Shown here: positions 29,401-37,056 of the stretch, one piece after another
Layout: every line of letters begins with the position of its first letter
Numbering within the stretch: position 1 is the stretch's first letter
Source: Sphingomonas lycopersici
GTDB taxonomy: Bacteria; Pseudomonadota; Alphaproteobacteria; Sphingomonadales; Sphingomonadaceae
Direction: 5' to 3'
Length of the DNA: 64,000 nucleotides
Assembly: GCF_026130605.1 (NCBI RefSeq)
Contig: NZ_JANFAU010000002.1
Location: forward strand, 310,001-374,000
Made by a program: the position numbers and the translations under genes
The notes under the pieces: model-generated
What the model saw: only the letters and a program-made list of their open reading frames with translations
Databases searched by the model: none
Told to the model about the DNA's origin: nothing

Positions 29401-29538
29401 CGGGGCAAATTCTCGATCGCCAGCCGCCCCGGTGGCGGAACGCAGGTGACGCTGACCGTCCCGGCATCGATCGCCTATGAGCAAAGATCCGGGCTATCGA
29501 GTCGCTTCGCCCACCGTCGCTGGCTGATCGAGGATTGA
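26488..29538 (+). CDS. periplasmic-propeller sensor histidine kinase (Reg_prop/Y_Y_Y, HisKA_3)
   Basis: This 1016-aa kinase begins with a signal-like hydrophobic segment. Residues about 40-590 carry two-component propeller repeats (WLGTGAGLYRFDGVRF, IWVGTNLGLDRF and others), predicted to form periplasmic beta-propellers. A Y_Y_Y domain follows (about 650-730: RFRYRLEGVDAAW, YTGLGPGHYRF), then one membrane helix (WFKVLIAIAFIAGGWLLYSL). The cytoplasmic part has a HisKA_3 site, ARELHDTLLQGFQG with His804, and a HATPase domain with IADNGIGIAPE and FGMTGMRERAEVV. Members of this architecture sense extracellular ligands, often sugars. The response regulator begins three bases after its stop. Confidence 0.92.
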   Translation: MGVGLRKSRWAIGALMLLAHMPLGALDSQRRLDQLFHSAWTIKDGAPPDIWALAQSHDGYLWLGTGAGLYRFDGVRFEKVRLAPGNRMPSANINALYVDPAGDLWIGFEAGQIARLRNGGLTTFSFGARSAAVLQIAGGRNNGIWAALKNRDRGGLARFLAGRWSFIGDEAGLPAGAVSSVVVARDGSVWTTTAGWLWVLRPEAQRFERTVEPAAARARIFEARDGRIWLSPGGSRPIHAIAGSLQPAGLKSAPPSGVPSSVEPSGEPMLIDRDGVLWAARAAGGIFRVIGNDRPPASRSLERFTLKNGLSSDIASPLLEDREGNIWVGTNLGLDRFREANAVAAPGLPPTSRKGFQIAAGKDGAVYVLTGETLFEAHANRAAQPIAHYRGWPRSLHVDRSNALWAGFDDGIARLAGSHFRFAALPRDAQGTVTGWLESADLLCAAVLEHGIFCRYPSGWRRAPPPLGAQRRAPVQMLSDARGRVWLNYVDHLVTLDGNRQIAASEKNGLAAGRIELVTSIGEQIYILGDFGLARFDGRRFQTLRAERHPRLSRLSGMVLGSDGAVWLNGISGVTRVAVADLAAAFVHPERELRSTLFDLDDGLPGVAQQDSNTPTAIEAQDHRLWFVTSHGIAWIDPQHLSKNALVPPVSINRLVAGGRSFATGAPIHLPAGTTGVQIDYAALSLSIPERVRFRYRLEGVDAAWVDPGHRRQAFYTGLGPGHYRFQVIAANNDGVWNRSGATVSFDILPTLWQSVWFKVLIAIAFIAGGWLLYSLRMRQVASTIRQQVEGRLRERERIARELHDTLLQGFQGLIYRFQSAIDTLPPSHGARANLEEALDRADAALAEGRDSVRNLRTTSTSDNIAQHFADTAAQAGTTSSATFHVVTEGPPRRLCPPVHAEILRIGDEAILNALRHSKAQKIIVNIIYHKREFLLQIADNGIGIAPEVAAGGGRPDHFGMTGMRERAEVVRGKFSIASRPGGGTQVTLTVPASIAYEQRSGLSSRFAHRRWLIED

Positions 29539-29540
29539 AG

Positions 29541-30179
29541 GTGAATTCGCCGAACCAGAGCCGCGCGATCAGACTGATGACGGTCGACGATCATCCGCTG
29601 CTGCGCGACGGTCTCGCCGCGCTGATCGGCGGCCAGCCGGATATGGAACTGGTTGCAGAAGCCTCGAACGGGGCCGAGGCGGTGGAAGCCTATCGCTCGG
29701 CCCGGCCCGATGTCACCTTAATGGATCTGCAGATGCCCGGCATGGGGGGCATCGACGCGATCGCAGCCATTCGCGCCGAATTCGCCGCGGCGCGGATCAT
29801 CGTCCTCACGACCTATGCCGACGAGAACAATGCCGTGCGCGCGCTGAAGGCCGGCGCGGCTGGTTATCTTCTCAAGAGCGCGGTGCGACGCGACCTGCTC
29901 GATACAATTCGGGCGGTGAATGCCGGGCTGCGGCGGGTGCCTGCGGAGATCGCGTGCCAGATCGCGGTGCATATCGGCCAGGAGGAGCTCACGAGCCGCG
30001 AGATCACGGTGGTTCAGCTCGCCGCCGGAGGCAATGCCAACAAGCAGATTGCCCGCCACCTCTCGATATCCGAGGACACGGTCAAAGCGCATATGAAGAG
30101 CATCTTCGCCAAGCTTGAAGCCTCGGACCGGGCGCATGCCGTGGCGATCGCGGCAAAGCGCGGGTTCATCGAAATCTAG
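29541..30179 (+). CDS. NarL/FixJ-type response regulator
   Basis: This 212-aa regulator has a receiver domain (VDDHPLLRDGLAALI with the acidic pair, phospho-acceptor Asp in VTLMDLQMPGMGG, and the conserved Lys in YLLKSA) and a LuxR-type helix-turn-helix (LTSREITVVQLAAGGNANKQIA, then SISEDTVKAHMKSIFAKL). I use GTG 29541, seven bases after a GAGG; a TTG at 29535 overlapping the kinase stop and an internal ATG at 29577 are alternatives. It is the cognate partner of the kinase just upstream and, by position, the likely activator of the genes that follow. Confidence 0.9.
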   Translation: MNSPNQSRAIRLMTVDDHPLLRDGLAALIGGQPDMELVAEASNGAEAVEAYRSARPDVTLMDLQMPGMGGIDAIAAIRAEFAAARIIVLTTYADENNAVRALKAGAAGYLLKSAVRRDLLDTIRAVNAGLRRVPAEIACQIAVHIGQEELTSREITVVQLAAGGNANKQIARHLSISEDTVKAHMKSIFAKLEASDRAHAVAIAAKRGFIEI

Positions 30180-30625
30180 GCTCGGCCGGACAAATTTCCG
30201 GCTCGAGCATTGCGGGCGGGCGAACGGGAGCGCTGGCATCTCGGAAACCCGCTCGGCGAACAGCCTGCCCCCGGCGGTCAGGCCCCGTTCCCCTTTCGAG
30301 GTGGGACGACCCTACCCGTTGGAGGCTTGTCCAAAAGGTGCGGCATTTGCTTCCTTCATCGGGTGAAGGAAGCCGACATGACCGCAGTACCAGCCCTCTT
30401 GACGAGCGGGCGGTCGTCTACCGCAAACCCCGCGATCCGCACATATTCGCATGTCGCCCTGCCCGTTGCCGGCAAGGTGACGCAGCCGCGGCCAATGCAC
30501 TCGCGCGCCTCATCTATTCCAAAATCTGGAACGATCAGTCTCAATTTATCCGTCTGATCCGAAAACAGAAATGTGCCTAGCGTCGAGGAACGGCAGCGAG
30601 ATGCTGCACAACAGAGGAGCTTTTC
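30180..30625. other. 446-bp spacer without a supported gene
   Basis: It begins with a weak 6-bp hairpin (GCCGGA/TCCGGC, 30185-30202) after the response regulator. In the middle is an 8-bp perfect inverted repeat, TTCCTTCA-TCGGG-TGAAGGAA (30351-30371), a candidate operator or small hairpin. The spacer ends with the GAGGAG ribosome-binding site of the isochorismatase-like gene. Short open frames are present in several frames but none has a recognisable product. A promoter for the downstream genes is expected here. Confidence 0.5.
30351..30371. promoter_or_regulatory. perfect inverted repeat, candidate regulator site
   Basis: TTCCTTCA, 5-nt TCGGG, TGAAGGAA: 8-bp arms about 255 bp before the first structural gene of the island operon and after the response-regulator gene. 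A LuxR-type regulator would bind such a dyad. It could also be a hairpin with no regulatory role. Confidence 0.35.
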
Positions 30626-31282
30626 ATGACGATCACCGCCACGCCGACCCCGGGCAAATCGCTGATCTCGCCGACCGATCATGCGCTCATCCTGATCGAT
30701 TTCCAGTCGCAGATGGCGTTTGCCACCAAGTCGATCGCCACGGAAGTGCTGCGCAACAATGCCGCGCTGATCAGCCGGGCCGCCAAGTCGTTCGATGTGC
30801 CGACGATCCTCACCACCGTCGCCAAGGACAGCTTTTCGGGGCCGATGTTCACCGAGATCGCCGATGCGTTTCCGGGCCAGAAGATGTTCGATCGTACCTC
30901 GATGAACACCTGGGAAGACGCCGCCGTGATCGAAGAGGTCAATCGCATCGGCAAGACGCGGCTGGTGATGGCTGGGCTTTGGACCAGCGTCTGCATCGTC
31001 GGCCCGGTCGCCTCGGCGATCGATCAGGGTTTCGACGTCTATTTCATCGCCGATGCCTGTGGCGACATATCGGCCGAAGCGCATGAACGCGCGGTGCAGC
31101 GGATGATCCAGCTCGGCGCCAAGCCGATGACCTCGCTCCAATATATGCTCGAGCTGCAGCGCGACTGGGCGCGCACCGAAACCTATGAGTCGACCACCGG
31201 CATCGCGCGCCAATATGGCGGCGGTTACGGCCTCGGCATCATCTACGCCAAGACGATGTTCAACGCCTCCGAAGGGCATTGA
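30626..31282 (+). CDS. isochorismatase-like cysteine hydrolase (YcaC type)
   Basis: This 218-aa protein belongs to the isochorismatase-like hydrolase superfamily. The catalytic triad is visible: Asp in ALILIDFQSQMAF, Lys in TTVAKDSFSGP and Cys in AGLWTSVCIVGPV. The shape (NNAALISRAAKSFDVPTILTTV, TSMNTWED) is nearest YcaC-type hydrolases, whose substrates are unknown; relatives hydrolyse amides or vinyl ethers. It heads the structural part of the island operon, with a good GAGGAG site. It is probably cytoplasmic, with no signal peptide. Confidence 0.88.
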   Translation: MTITATPTPGKSLISPTDHALILIDFQSQMAFATKSIATEVLRNNAALISRAAKSFDVPTILTTVAKDSFSGPMFTEIADAFPGQKMFDRTSMNTWEDAAVIEEVNRIGKTRLVMAGLWTSVCIVGPVASAIDQGFDVYFIADACGDISAEAHERAVQRMIQLGAKPMTSLQYMLELQRDWARTETYESTTGIARQYGGGYGLGIIYAKTMFNASEGH

Positions 31283-31420
31283 CGGAACGCAGGACTGGCG
31301 GCCGCCCCCTCCCCTGTCCCGGTCGCCGGTCCTGCACCGTCAGAGTCAAACGCGCTGCTCGCGGCCCGGGAAGGGACGCCGATGCGCAGCTGAAGAGCCA
31401 TTTTTGCGGAGCATTGTGCG

Positions 31421-31669
31421 ATGAAGCCCTATCTTATCTCGCTCGCTGTCGGCTTGCTGGTTGGCATCATCTACAGCCTCCTCGGCGTCCGGTCGCCCGC
31501 GCCCCCGGCGATCGCGCTGATCGGGCTGCTCGGCATGCTGGTCGGCGAACAGGTCGTGCCGATCGCCAAGCGGCTGGCGTCAGGGCAGGAAATGGCCGTC
31601 TTCCTCAGGAAGGATTGCGCCGAACATATCCTCGGCCGGCCGATCGACCAGCCCCGAGACGACGCGTGA
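31421..31669 (+). CDS. XapX domain membrane protein
   Basis: This 82-aa protein has two membrane helices (LISLAVGLLVGIIYSLLGVRSPAPPAIALIGLLGMLVGE, described here as helix-loop-helix) and a cytoplasmic tail ending near DDA. The GVRSPAPPxIALIGLLGMLxGE motif is diagnostic for the XapX (DUF1427) family, whose function is unknown. Its stop overlaps the GTG start of the amidohydrolase (GTGA). XapX genes commonly accompany isochorismatase-like hydrolases and amidohydrolases, as here. Confidence 0.88.
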   Translation: MKPYLISLAVGLLVGIIYSLLGVRSPAPPAIALIGLLGMLVGEQVVPIAKRLASGQEMAVFLRKDCAEHILGRPIDQPRDDA

Positions 31670-33609
31670 CATTCACCCGCCGCGACACGATCGCCGGAAG
31701 CGCCGCCGCGGCCGGCGCGCTTCTCGCCTCGCCGCTTTACGCAAGGAACAATCCGGTGGCTCATTCGGATCTCATCATCATCAACGCCAAGGTGTCGACG
31801 CTCGATCGCGCCAATCCCCAGGCTGAAGCCATCGCCATTCGCGACGGCAAATTCCTCGCCGTCGGCAGCGAGGGCGAAGTTCGCGCCGCCGTCGCGCCCG
31901 ATGCGGAGGTTATCGACGCCAAGGGGCGCCGCGTCATCCCCGGCCTGATCGACAGCCACATGCACATCATCCGCGGCGGGCTCAATTTCAACATGGAGCT
32001 GCGCTGGGACGGCGTGCCTTCGCTGGCCGAGGCGATGGCGATGCTCAAGATGCAGGTCGATCGCACCCCGGCGCCGCAATGGGTGCGCGTGGTCGGCGGC
32101 TTCACCGAGCATCAATTCGCCGAGAAGCGCCTGCCGACGATCGCCGAACTGAACACGGTGGCGCCCGACACGCCGGTGTTCATCCTCCACCTCTACGATC
32201 GCGCGCTGCTCAACGGGGCTGCGTTGCGCGCCGTCGGCTACACCAGGGACACGCCCAACCCGCCGGGTGGCGAGATCGTTCGCGATGCTGCGGGCAATCC
32301 CACCGGCCTGCTGCTCGCCCAGCCCAATGCCACGATCCTCTATGCGACGCTCGCCAAAGGGCCGAAGCTCCCGCCCGAATACGCGATCAACTCGACGCGC
32401 CACTTCATGCGCGACGTCAACAGCCTCGGCGTCACCGGGGTGATCGATGCCGGCGGCGGTTTCCAGAATTACCCCGAAGATTATGAGATCATCGAGAAGC
32501 TGCATCGGGACGGCGAGCTCACCGTCCGCATCAGCTACAATCTCTTCACCCAGAAGTCCAAGGAAGAGCTGGCCGATTTCCAGTCCTGGGTGAAGCAGGT
32601 CTCGCCGGGCCAGGGCGACGACAGCTACCGCCACAACGGTGCGGGCGAGATGCTGGTCTATTCGGCGGCCGATTTCGAAGATTTCCGCGTCGCGCGCCCG
32701 GATATGCCGCCGAACATGGAAGGCGATCTTGAGCCGGTCATCCGCCTGCTCGCCGAGCATCGCTGGCCGTGGCGGCTCCACGCCACCTATGACGAGACGA
32801 TCGGCCGCGCGCTCGACGTCTATGAGAAGGTCAACAAGGACATCCCGTTCGAGGGGATCAACTGGTTCTTCGATCATGCCGAGACGATCAGCGACCGCAA
32901 TATCGACCGGATCGCGGCGCTCGGCGGCGGCATCGCCGTGCAGCATCGCATGGCCTATCAGGGCGAATATTTCGTCGAACGCTATGGCGCCAAGGCCGCC
33001 GAGCGCACACCGCCGATCGCGAGGATGCTCGCCGCGGGGCTGCACGTCGGCGCCGGCACCGATGCGACGCGGGTCGCCAGCTACAATCCCTGGGTCTCGC
33101 TTTCCTGGCTGGTCACCGGCCGCACGATGGGCGGCCTGAAGCTCTATCCCGACGCGAACCGCGTCAGCCGTGACAAGGCGCTCGCGATGTGGACCCACGA
33201 GAACACCTGGTTCTCGAACGAGGTCGGCAAGAAGGGGCAGATCAAGGCGGGCCAGCTCGCCGATCTCGCGGTCCTGTCGGACGATTATTTCTCCGTCCCG
33301 GAGGACGAGATCGTCCATATCCGCTCGCTGCTGACCTTGCTCGGGGGCAAGGTGGTGCATGGCGAAGGCGATTATGCCGGCATTGCGCCCACGCTTCCCA
33401 AGCCGATGCCCGATTGGTCGCCGGTCGCGGTCTTCGGCGGCTATCACAAGACCCCCGAGGCGCGTGCCAAGCTCGCCGCCGCCTGCGCCTGCCATTCGGC
33501 CTGCGCGGTGCACGGGCATGACCACGCGAGCGCGCTCGGCGCGAGCGTTCCGGTTGCCGATGTCCAGACCTTCTGGGGTGCGCTCGGCTGTGGATGCTGG
33601 GCGGTCTGA
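31666..33609 (+). CDS. Tat-exported YtcJ-like amidohydrolase with Cys/His-rich tail
   Basis: This 647-aa protein begins with a twin-arginine signal (TRRDTIAGSAAAAGALLASP), so it should reach the periplasm folded with its metal. The amidohydrolase core shows the HxH ligand pair in LIDSHMHII, later FDHAETISDRN and GAGTDATRVASYNPW, and closes with GQLADLAVLSDDYF. It resembles amidohydrolase family 3 (YtcJ-like). The last 45 residues are unusual: ACACHSACAVHGHDH and later FWGALGCGCWAV give a Cys/His cluster that could bind metal. Start is GTG 31666, coupled to XapX. Substrate unknown. Confidence 0.88.
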   Translation: MTFTRRDTIAGSAAAAGALLASPLYARNNPVAHSDLIIINAKVSTLDRANPQAEAIAIRDGKFLAVGSEGEVRAAVAPDAEVIDAKGRRVIPGLIDSHMHIIRGGLNFNMELRWDGVPSLAEAMAMLKMQVDRTPAPQWVRVVGGFTEHQFAEKRLPTIAELNTVAPDTPVFILHLYDRALLNGAALRAVGYTRDTPNPPGGEIVRDAAGNPTGLLLAQPNATILYATLAKGPKLPPEYAINSTRHFMRDVNSLGVTGVIDAGGGFQNYPEDYEIIEKLHRDGELTVRISYNLFTQKSKEELADFQSWVKQVSPGQGDDSYRHNGAGEMLVYSAADFEDFRVARPDMPPNMEGDLEPVIRLLAEHRWPWRLHATYDETIGRALDVYEKVNKDIPFEGINWFFDHAETISDRNIDRIAALGGGIAVQHRMAYQGEYFVERYGAKAAERTPPIARMLAAGLHVGAGTDATRVASYNPWVSLSWLVTGRTMGGLKLYPDANRVSRDKALAMWTHENTWFSNEVGKKGQIKAGQLADLAVLSDDYFSVPEDEIVHIRSLLTLLGGKVVHGEGDYAGIAPTLPKPMPDWSPVAVFGGYHKTPEARAKLAAACACHSACAVHGHDHASALGASVPVADVQTFWGALGCGCWAV

Positions 33610-33635
33610 CGCGAAATCCCTTCAGGAGAAAACAG

Positions 33636-34538
33636 ATGAAGCGCATTGCCTTTCTGCTTGGTGCCGCGATCGTCGTCGCCGCGCCCGCCGCGCCGCTTCT
33701 GGCGCGCGAGGCGCCGGTGCAGACGCCCGATTATTCGGTCGGCCCGCAATATGACACGACCCATGTCTATGTCCCCGAAGCCGAGTTCGACAAATTCGTC
33801 GCAAGCTTCGTCGCGACCTTCGGCGGCACCACGTCGAAACAGGGCGAGTTTCAGGTCACCCCGACCAAGAGCCTCACCAAGTCGCAGCTCGCACTGACAC
33901 CCGCCGGCACGGTCTCGGTGTTCGGCTTCAAGACGCCGATCCCCTATCCGTTCGGCGACGAGCGGACCGGTTATCTCGTGACCGACATGGACGCGGCGGT
34001 GACCTCGGCGGTGAAGCACGGCGCGATCCGGCGCATCACGACCTTCCCCGATCCGATCGGGCGCGATGCGGTCATCCAATGGCCGGGCGGTGTCAACATG
34101 CAGATCTACTGGCACACGACGAAACCCAATTACACGCCGCTCGCCACGGTGCCCGAGAACCGCATCTATCTGACGGCAGACGCCGCGGACCGCTTCATCA
34201 GCGACTGGACCGGGTTCGCCCACGGCAAGATCGCTTCCGACAATCGCGCGGCGCCGGGGGCCGAGGTCGGCCAGCCGGGCAAGACGATCCGGCGGGTCGC
34301 GATCGACAGCGGATACGGAAAGATGGTCGTGTTCGTCACCGACGGGCAACTCCCCTGGCCCTATGGGCGCGACATGGCCGGCTATGCGGTCTCCGATCTC
34401 GCCGCGACGCTCGCCAAGGCGACCGCGGCCGGCGCCGAAACGCTCGTCACCCCCTCGACGGTCGGCGGTCGCCAAACCGCGATCGTCCAGTTCCCGGGCG
34501 GCTATATCGCCGAGATACACGCCGAGGCGGCGAAGTGA
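33636..34538 (+). CDS. exported glyoxalase/VOC-fold protein
   Basis: This 300-aa protein starts MKRIAFLLGAAIVVAAPAAPLLA, a Sec signal peptide, after an AGGAGA site. The mature part has two paired-beta halves: YDTTHVYVPEAEFDKFVASFVATFGG with GFKTPIPYPFGDERTGYLVTDMDAAV, and IRRVAIDSGYGKMVVFVTD with VIQWPGG / IVQFPGGYIAEIHAE. This repeated layout suggests a vicinal-oxygen-chelate fold. Metal ligands cannot be assigned with certainty. A periplasmic VOC protein is uncommon. It lies 26 bp after the amidohydrolase and overlaps the DoxX gene. Confidence 0.75.
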   Translation: MKRIAFLLGAAIVVAAPAAPLLAREAPVQTPDYSVGPQYDTTHVYVPEAEFDKFVASFVATFGGTTSKQGEFQVTPTKSLTKSQLALTPAGTVSVFGFKTPIPYPFGDERTGYLVTDMDAAVTSAVKHGAIRRITTFPDPIGRDAVIQWPGGVNMQIYWHTTKPNYTPLATVPENRIYLTADAADRFISDWTGFAHGKIASDNRAAPGAEVGQPGKTIRRVAIDSGYGKMVVFVTDGQLPWPYGRDMAGYAVSDLAATLAKATAAGAETLVTPSTVGGRQTAIVQFPGGYIAEIHAEAAK

Positions 34539-34969
34539 TGATGCGCGCCGGCCAGGATCCACGCTTTGTCGACGCCATTCTCGAATGGGCGCCGACCTGG
34601 TTCATCGCGCGGTTGATGCTGGTCGGCGCCTATCTGCTGGGCGGCGTCGTCAAGCTCAGCGATTGGCCGGCGGCGGTCGCCGAGCAGGCGCATTTCGGGA
34701 TGACCCCGCCGGCGCTGTGGGCGGGGATCACGATCGCGATCGAACTCGTCGGGCCTCTGCTCATCCTGTCGGGTCGATTGATCTGGCTCGGCGCCGGCAT
34801 GCTCGGGGTCTTCACGCTGCTCGCCGCCTTCACCGCGAACGCCTTCTGGTCGATGCCGGCAGGCGCGGAGCGGTTCGCCGCGACCAACGCCTTTTTCGAG
34901 CATATCGGATTGATCGGCGGGTTCGTGCTGGCGGCGCTGGTCGCCGAGCAAGCGAAGCGGCGTGCCTAG
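34538..34969 (+). CDS. DoxX family membrane protein
   Basis: This 143-aa protein has four membrane segments: WFIARLMLVGAYLLGGVVKLSDW, WAGITIAIELVGPLLILSG, MLGVFTLLAAFTANAFW and IGLIGGFVLAALVAE. The GGVVKLSDWPAAVAEQAHFG motif fits the DoxX/DoxD group. The ATG at 34538 overlaps the stop of the VOC gene (TGATG); an ATG one codon later is possible. It is the second DoxX-like gene of the island. The alginate-export-type porin starts within its last codons. Confidence 0.83.
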   Translation: MMRAGQDPRFVDAILEWAPTWFIARLMLVGAYLLGGVVKLSDWPAAVAEQAHFGMTPPALWAGITIAIELVGPLLILSGRLIWLGAGMLGVFTLLAAFTANAFWSMPAGAERFAATNAFFEHIGLIGGFVLAALVAEQAKRRA

Positions 34970-36323
34970 GTTACTTGCGACCGCCGTTATCGCGCTCGTC
35001 GGTTATGTGGCACCGGTCGCGGCGCAAACGACCGAGCCGTGGCAGGCGCCGACGCTCACGATCACCCGCTTCGACGAGGATTGGGCGCATCTCGCCAATG
35101 CCGAAAAGCGCGCGCATCACTGGACCGGCAAATTCAAATATATCCCGATCAGCGACGACATCTGGCTCTCGACGGGGATCGAGATCCGTGCCCGCAACGA
35201 GAATTTCGCGAACAATTTCTGGGGCAGCGGCCCGGCGCCCGACGACAGCTATCTCTGGCTGCGCGTCATGCCTTATGCCGATCTTCACGTCGGGCAGTTT
35301 CGTACCTTCGTCCAGCCGATCGCCGCCTATGCAATAGGCGTTCGCCCGGCAGCCTCGCCGATCGACCAGACCCGCGTCGAGCTGTTGCAGGGCTTTGCCG
35401 AACTGGACCTTGGCGCGATCACGCTGCGCGGCGGCCGACAGATGATCTCGCTCGGCACCGAGCGGCTTGTGGGCACACGCTATGGCCCCAATGTCCCGCT
35501 CGCGTTCGACGGGGTGCGAACGATCGTTTCCTTGGGCAAGGCCAAGGTCAATCTGTTCGCGGTCAACCCGGTCGTGCCGGGGCCGGGCAGCTTCGACGAC
35601 AAGACCTCCCCAACCAAGATGCTGTGGGGCGCCTATGCCGTACTTCCGGGCGTCGATCTCTATTATCTCGGCTATCGCAACCGCGTCGCGCATTTCGGCG
35701 GGGTGACGGGACGCGAGGTCCGGCACAGCATCGGTGCCCGCCTCAATGGCGCTAAGGGCAACCTTCACTGGAATATCGAGGGCGTCGCGCAATTCGGGCA
35801 TTTCGCGGGAAAGACGATCGGTGCCTGGACGGTCGGCTCCGAGGCCGGGGTGAAGCTCGCAAAGCTCCCGCTCACCCCCGATGCAACCCTGCGCTTCAAC
35901 GTCGTCAGCGGCGACGGCAGACGCGATGATCGCCACCTCGGAACCTTCAATGCGCTGTTTCCCAAGGGGAAATATTTCGGCGAATTGTCCCCGGTCGGGC
36001 CGACCAACATCATCAGCGCCAATCCACGCGTCAGCGCCAGGCTCAACCGCACGATGTCCGCGAGCCTCGCCGCAATGGGCTATTGGCGCTATTCGACCGC
36101 CGACGGCGTCTACGACATTCCCGGCAATCTGATCCGCGCGCCCGGCAACAGCCGCGCACGCTTCATCGGCAAGGAGGCCGAGGTGACGCTCTCGTGGCAG
36201 GCGACCGCCGAATTGGGGCTGTCGACATCCTTCTCGCTATTCCAGCCCGGCACCTTCATCCGCGAGACCGGGCCGGCCAAAACGATCCGGCTGATCGGCC
36301 TCGAAGCCAATTTCCGTTTCTAA
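34962..36323 (+). CDS. alginate-export family outer-membrane protein
   Basis: This 453-aa protein has a Sec signal peptide (MPRLLATAVIALVGYVAPVAAQ) and then alternating amphipathic strands ending in a terminal Phe (GLEANFRF), as in outer-membrane barrels. WSTGIEIRARNENFANNFW-like repeats, LLQGFAELDLGAITLRGGRQMISLG and GPNVPLAFDGVR are typical of the Alginate_exp family. Members are AlgE-like passive channels that often serve other solutes. The GTG start at 34962 overlaps the DoxX stop. Here it probably lets the island's substrate cross the outer membrane. Confidence 0.88.
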   Translation: MPRLLATAVIALVGYVAPVAAQTTEPWQAPTLTITRFDEDWAHLANAEKRAHHWTGKFKYIPISDDIWLSTGIEIRARNENFANNFWGSGPAPDDSYLWLRVMPYADLHVGQFRTFVQPIAAYAIGVRPAASPIDQTRVELLQGFAELDLGAITLRGGRQMISLGTERLVGTRYGPNVPLAFDGVRTIVSLGKAKVNLFAVNPVVPGPGSFDDKTSPTKMLWGAYAVLPGVDLYYLGYRNRVAHFGGVTGREVRHSIGARLNGAKGNLHWNIEGVAQFGHFAGKTIGAWTVGSEAGVKLAKLPLTPDATLRFNVVSGDGRRDDRHLGTFNALFPKGKYFGELSPVGPTNIISANPRVSARLNRTMSASLAAMGYWRYSTADGVYDIPGNLIRAPGNSRARFIGKEAEVTLSWQATAELGLSTSFSLFQPGTFIRETGPAKTIRLIGLEANFRF

Positions 36324-36339
36324 TCAAAGGAGGTCGCCG

Positions 36340-37056
36340 ATGGCGAGTTCACCCCCCGCTAAAGACAAACCCGTCTCCTCTCCCCTACCCGGGCTACTCC
36401 TGCTACTCTCGGCCACCACCGGGCTGGTCGACGCGGTCAGCGTGCTGGGGCTCGGCAAGGTGTTCACAGCGAACATGACGGGGAATATCGTCTTTCTCGG
36501 CTTCGCGCTCGCGCAGACGCCGGGCTTCTCGATCGCCACCACGCTGGTCGCGCTCCTCACGTTCTCGGTGGGCGCATTCATCGGCGGGCGGACCGGCCAG
36601 ACCTTCGGCAAGAAGCCCCTGCGGCACTGGCTGGTGGTCGCGGCGAGCATCGAGGCGGGGTTGCTGTGGATCGCGGCGATCGTCTCATTATTCTTCGACC
36701 CCAAAGGCCTCGGGCCGCAATGGGCGCTCCTCAGCATCATCGCATTGACCGCGATCGCGATGGGGTTCCGCAATGCGACGATCCGCCAGCTCAAGGTCCC
36801 CGACCTTACCACGACGGTGCTGACGCTGACGATCACCGGGATCGCCGCGGACTCGCGTCTCGCCGGCGGCAGCGCCCCCAATCTCATGCGGCGGATCGCC
36901 GCGATCGTCGCGATCCTCGCCGGTGCGTGCGTCGGCGCGATCATGGTGACCCGGATCGGGCTCGCTTTCCCGCTGGCGGTGGCCGGGTTCATCGTTTTTG
37001 CCGGCACGATCCTGTGCGTCCAGCATCCCGCCGCCGCCAAGCCGCACGATCGTTGA
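36340..37056 (+). CDS. DUF1275 (YoaK) family membrane protein
   Basis: This 238-aa protein has six or seven membrane helices and the DUF1275 pattern: TTGLVDAVSVLGLGKVFTANMTGNIVFLG at the start and GFRNATIRQLKVPDLTTTVLTLTITGI in the middle, with the paired T-G/N motifs of the family. The function is unknown; a permease role is proposed in some annotations. An AAGGAGG ribosome-binding site precedes it, 16 bp after the porin gene. It is the last gene of the island operon. Confidence 0.9.
   Translation: MASSPPAKDKPVSSPLPGLLLLLSATTGLVDAVSVLGLGKVFTANMTGNIVFLGFALAQTPGFSIATTLVALLTFSVGAFIGGRTGQTFGKKPLRHWLVVAASIEAGLLWIAAIVSLFFDPKGLGPQWALLSIIALTAIAMGFRNATIRQLKVPDLTTTVLTLTITGIAADSRLAGGSAPNLMRRIAAIVAILAGACVGAIMVTRIGLAFPLAVAGFIVFAGTILCVQHPAAAKPHDR

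Noticed and set aside
30378..30557. 59-codon frame (MTAVPALLTSG) in the spacer before the isochorismatase-like gene
   Set aside because: It has an acceptable upstream GAAGGAAG but low-complexity, Ser/Thr/Pro-rich composition and no resemblance to known proteins; it overlaps another frame of equal quality.
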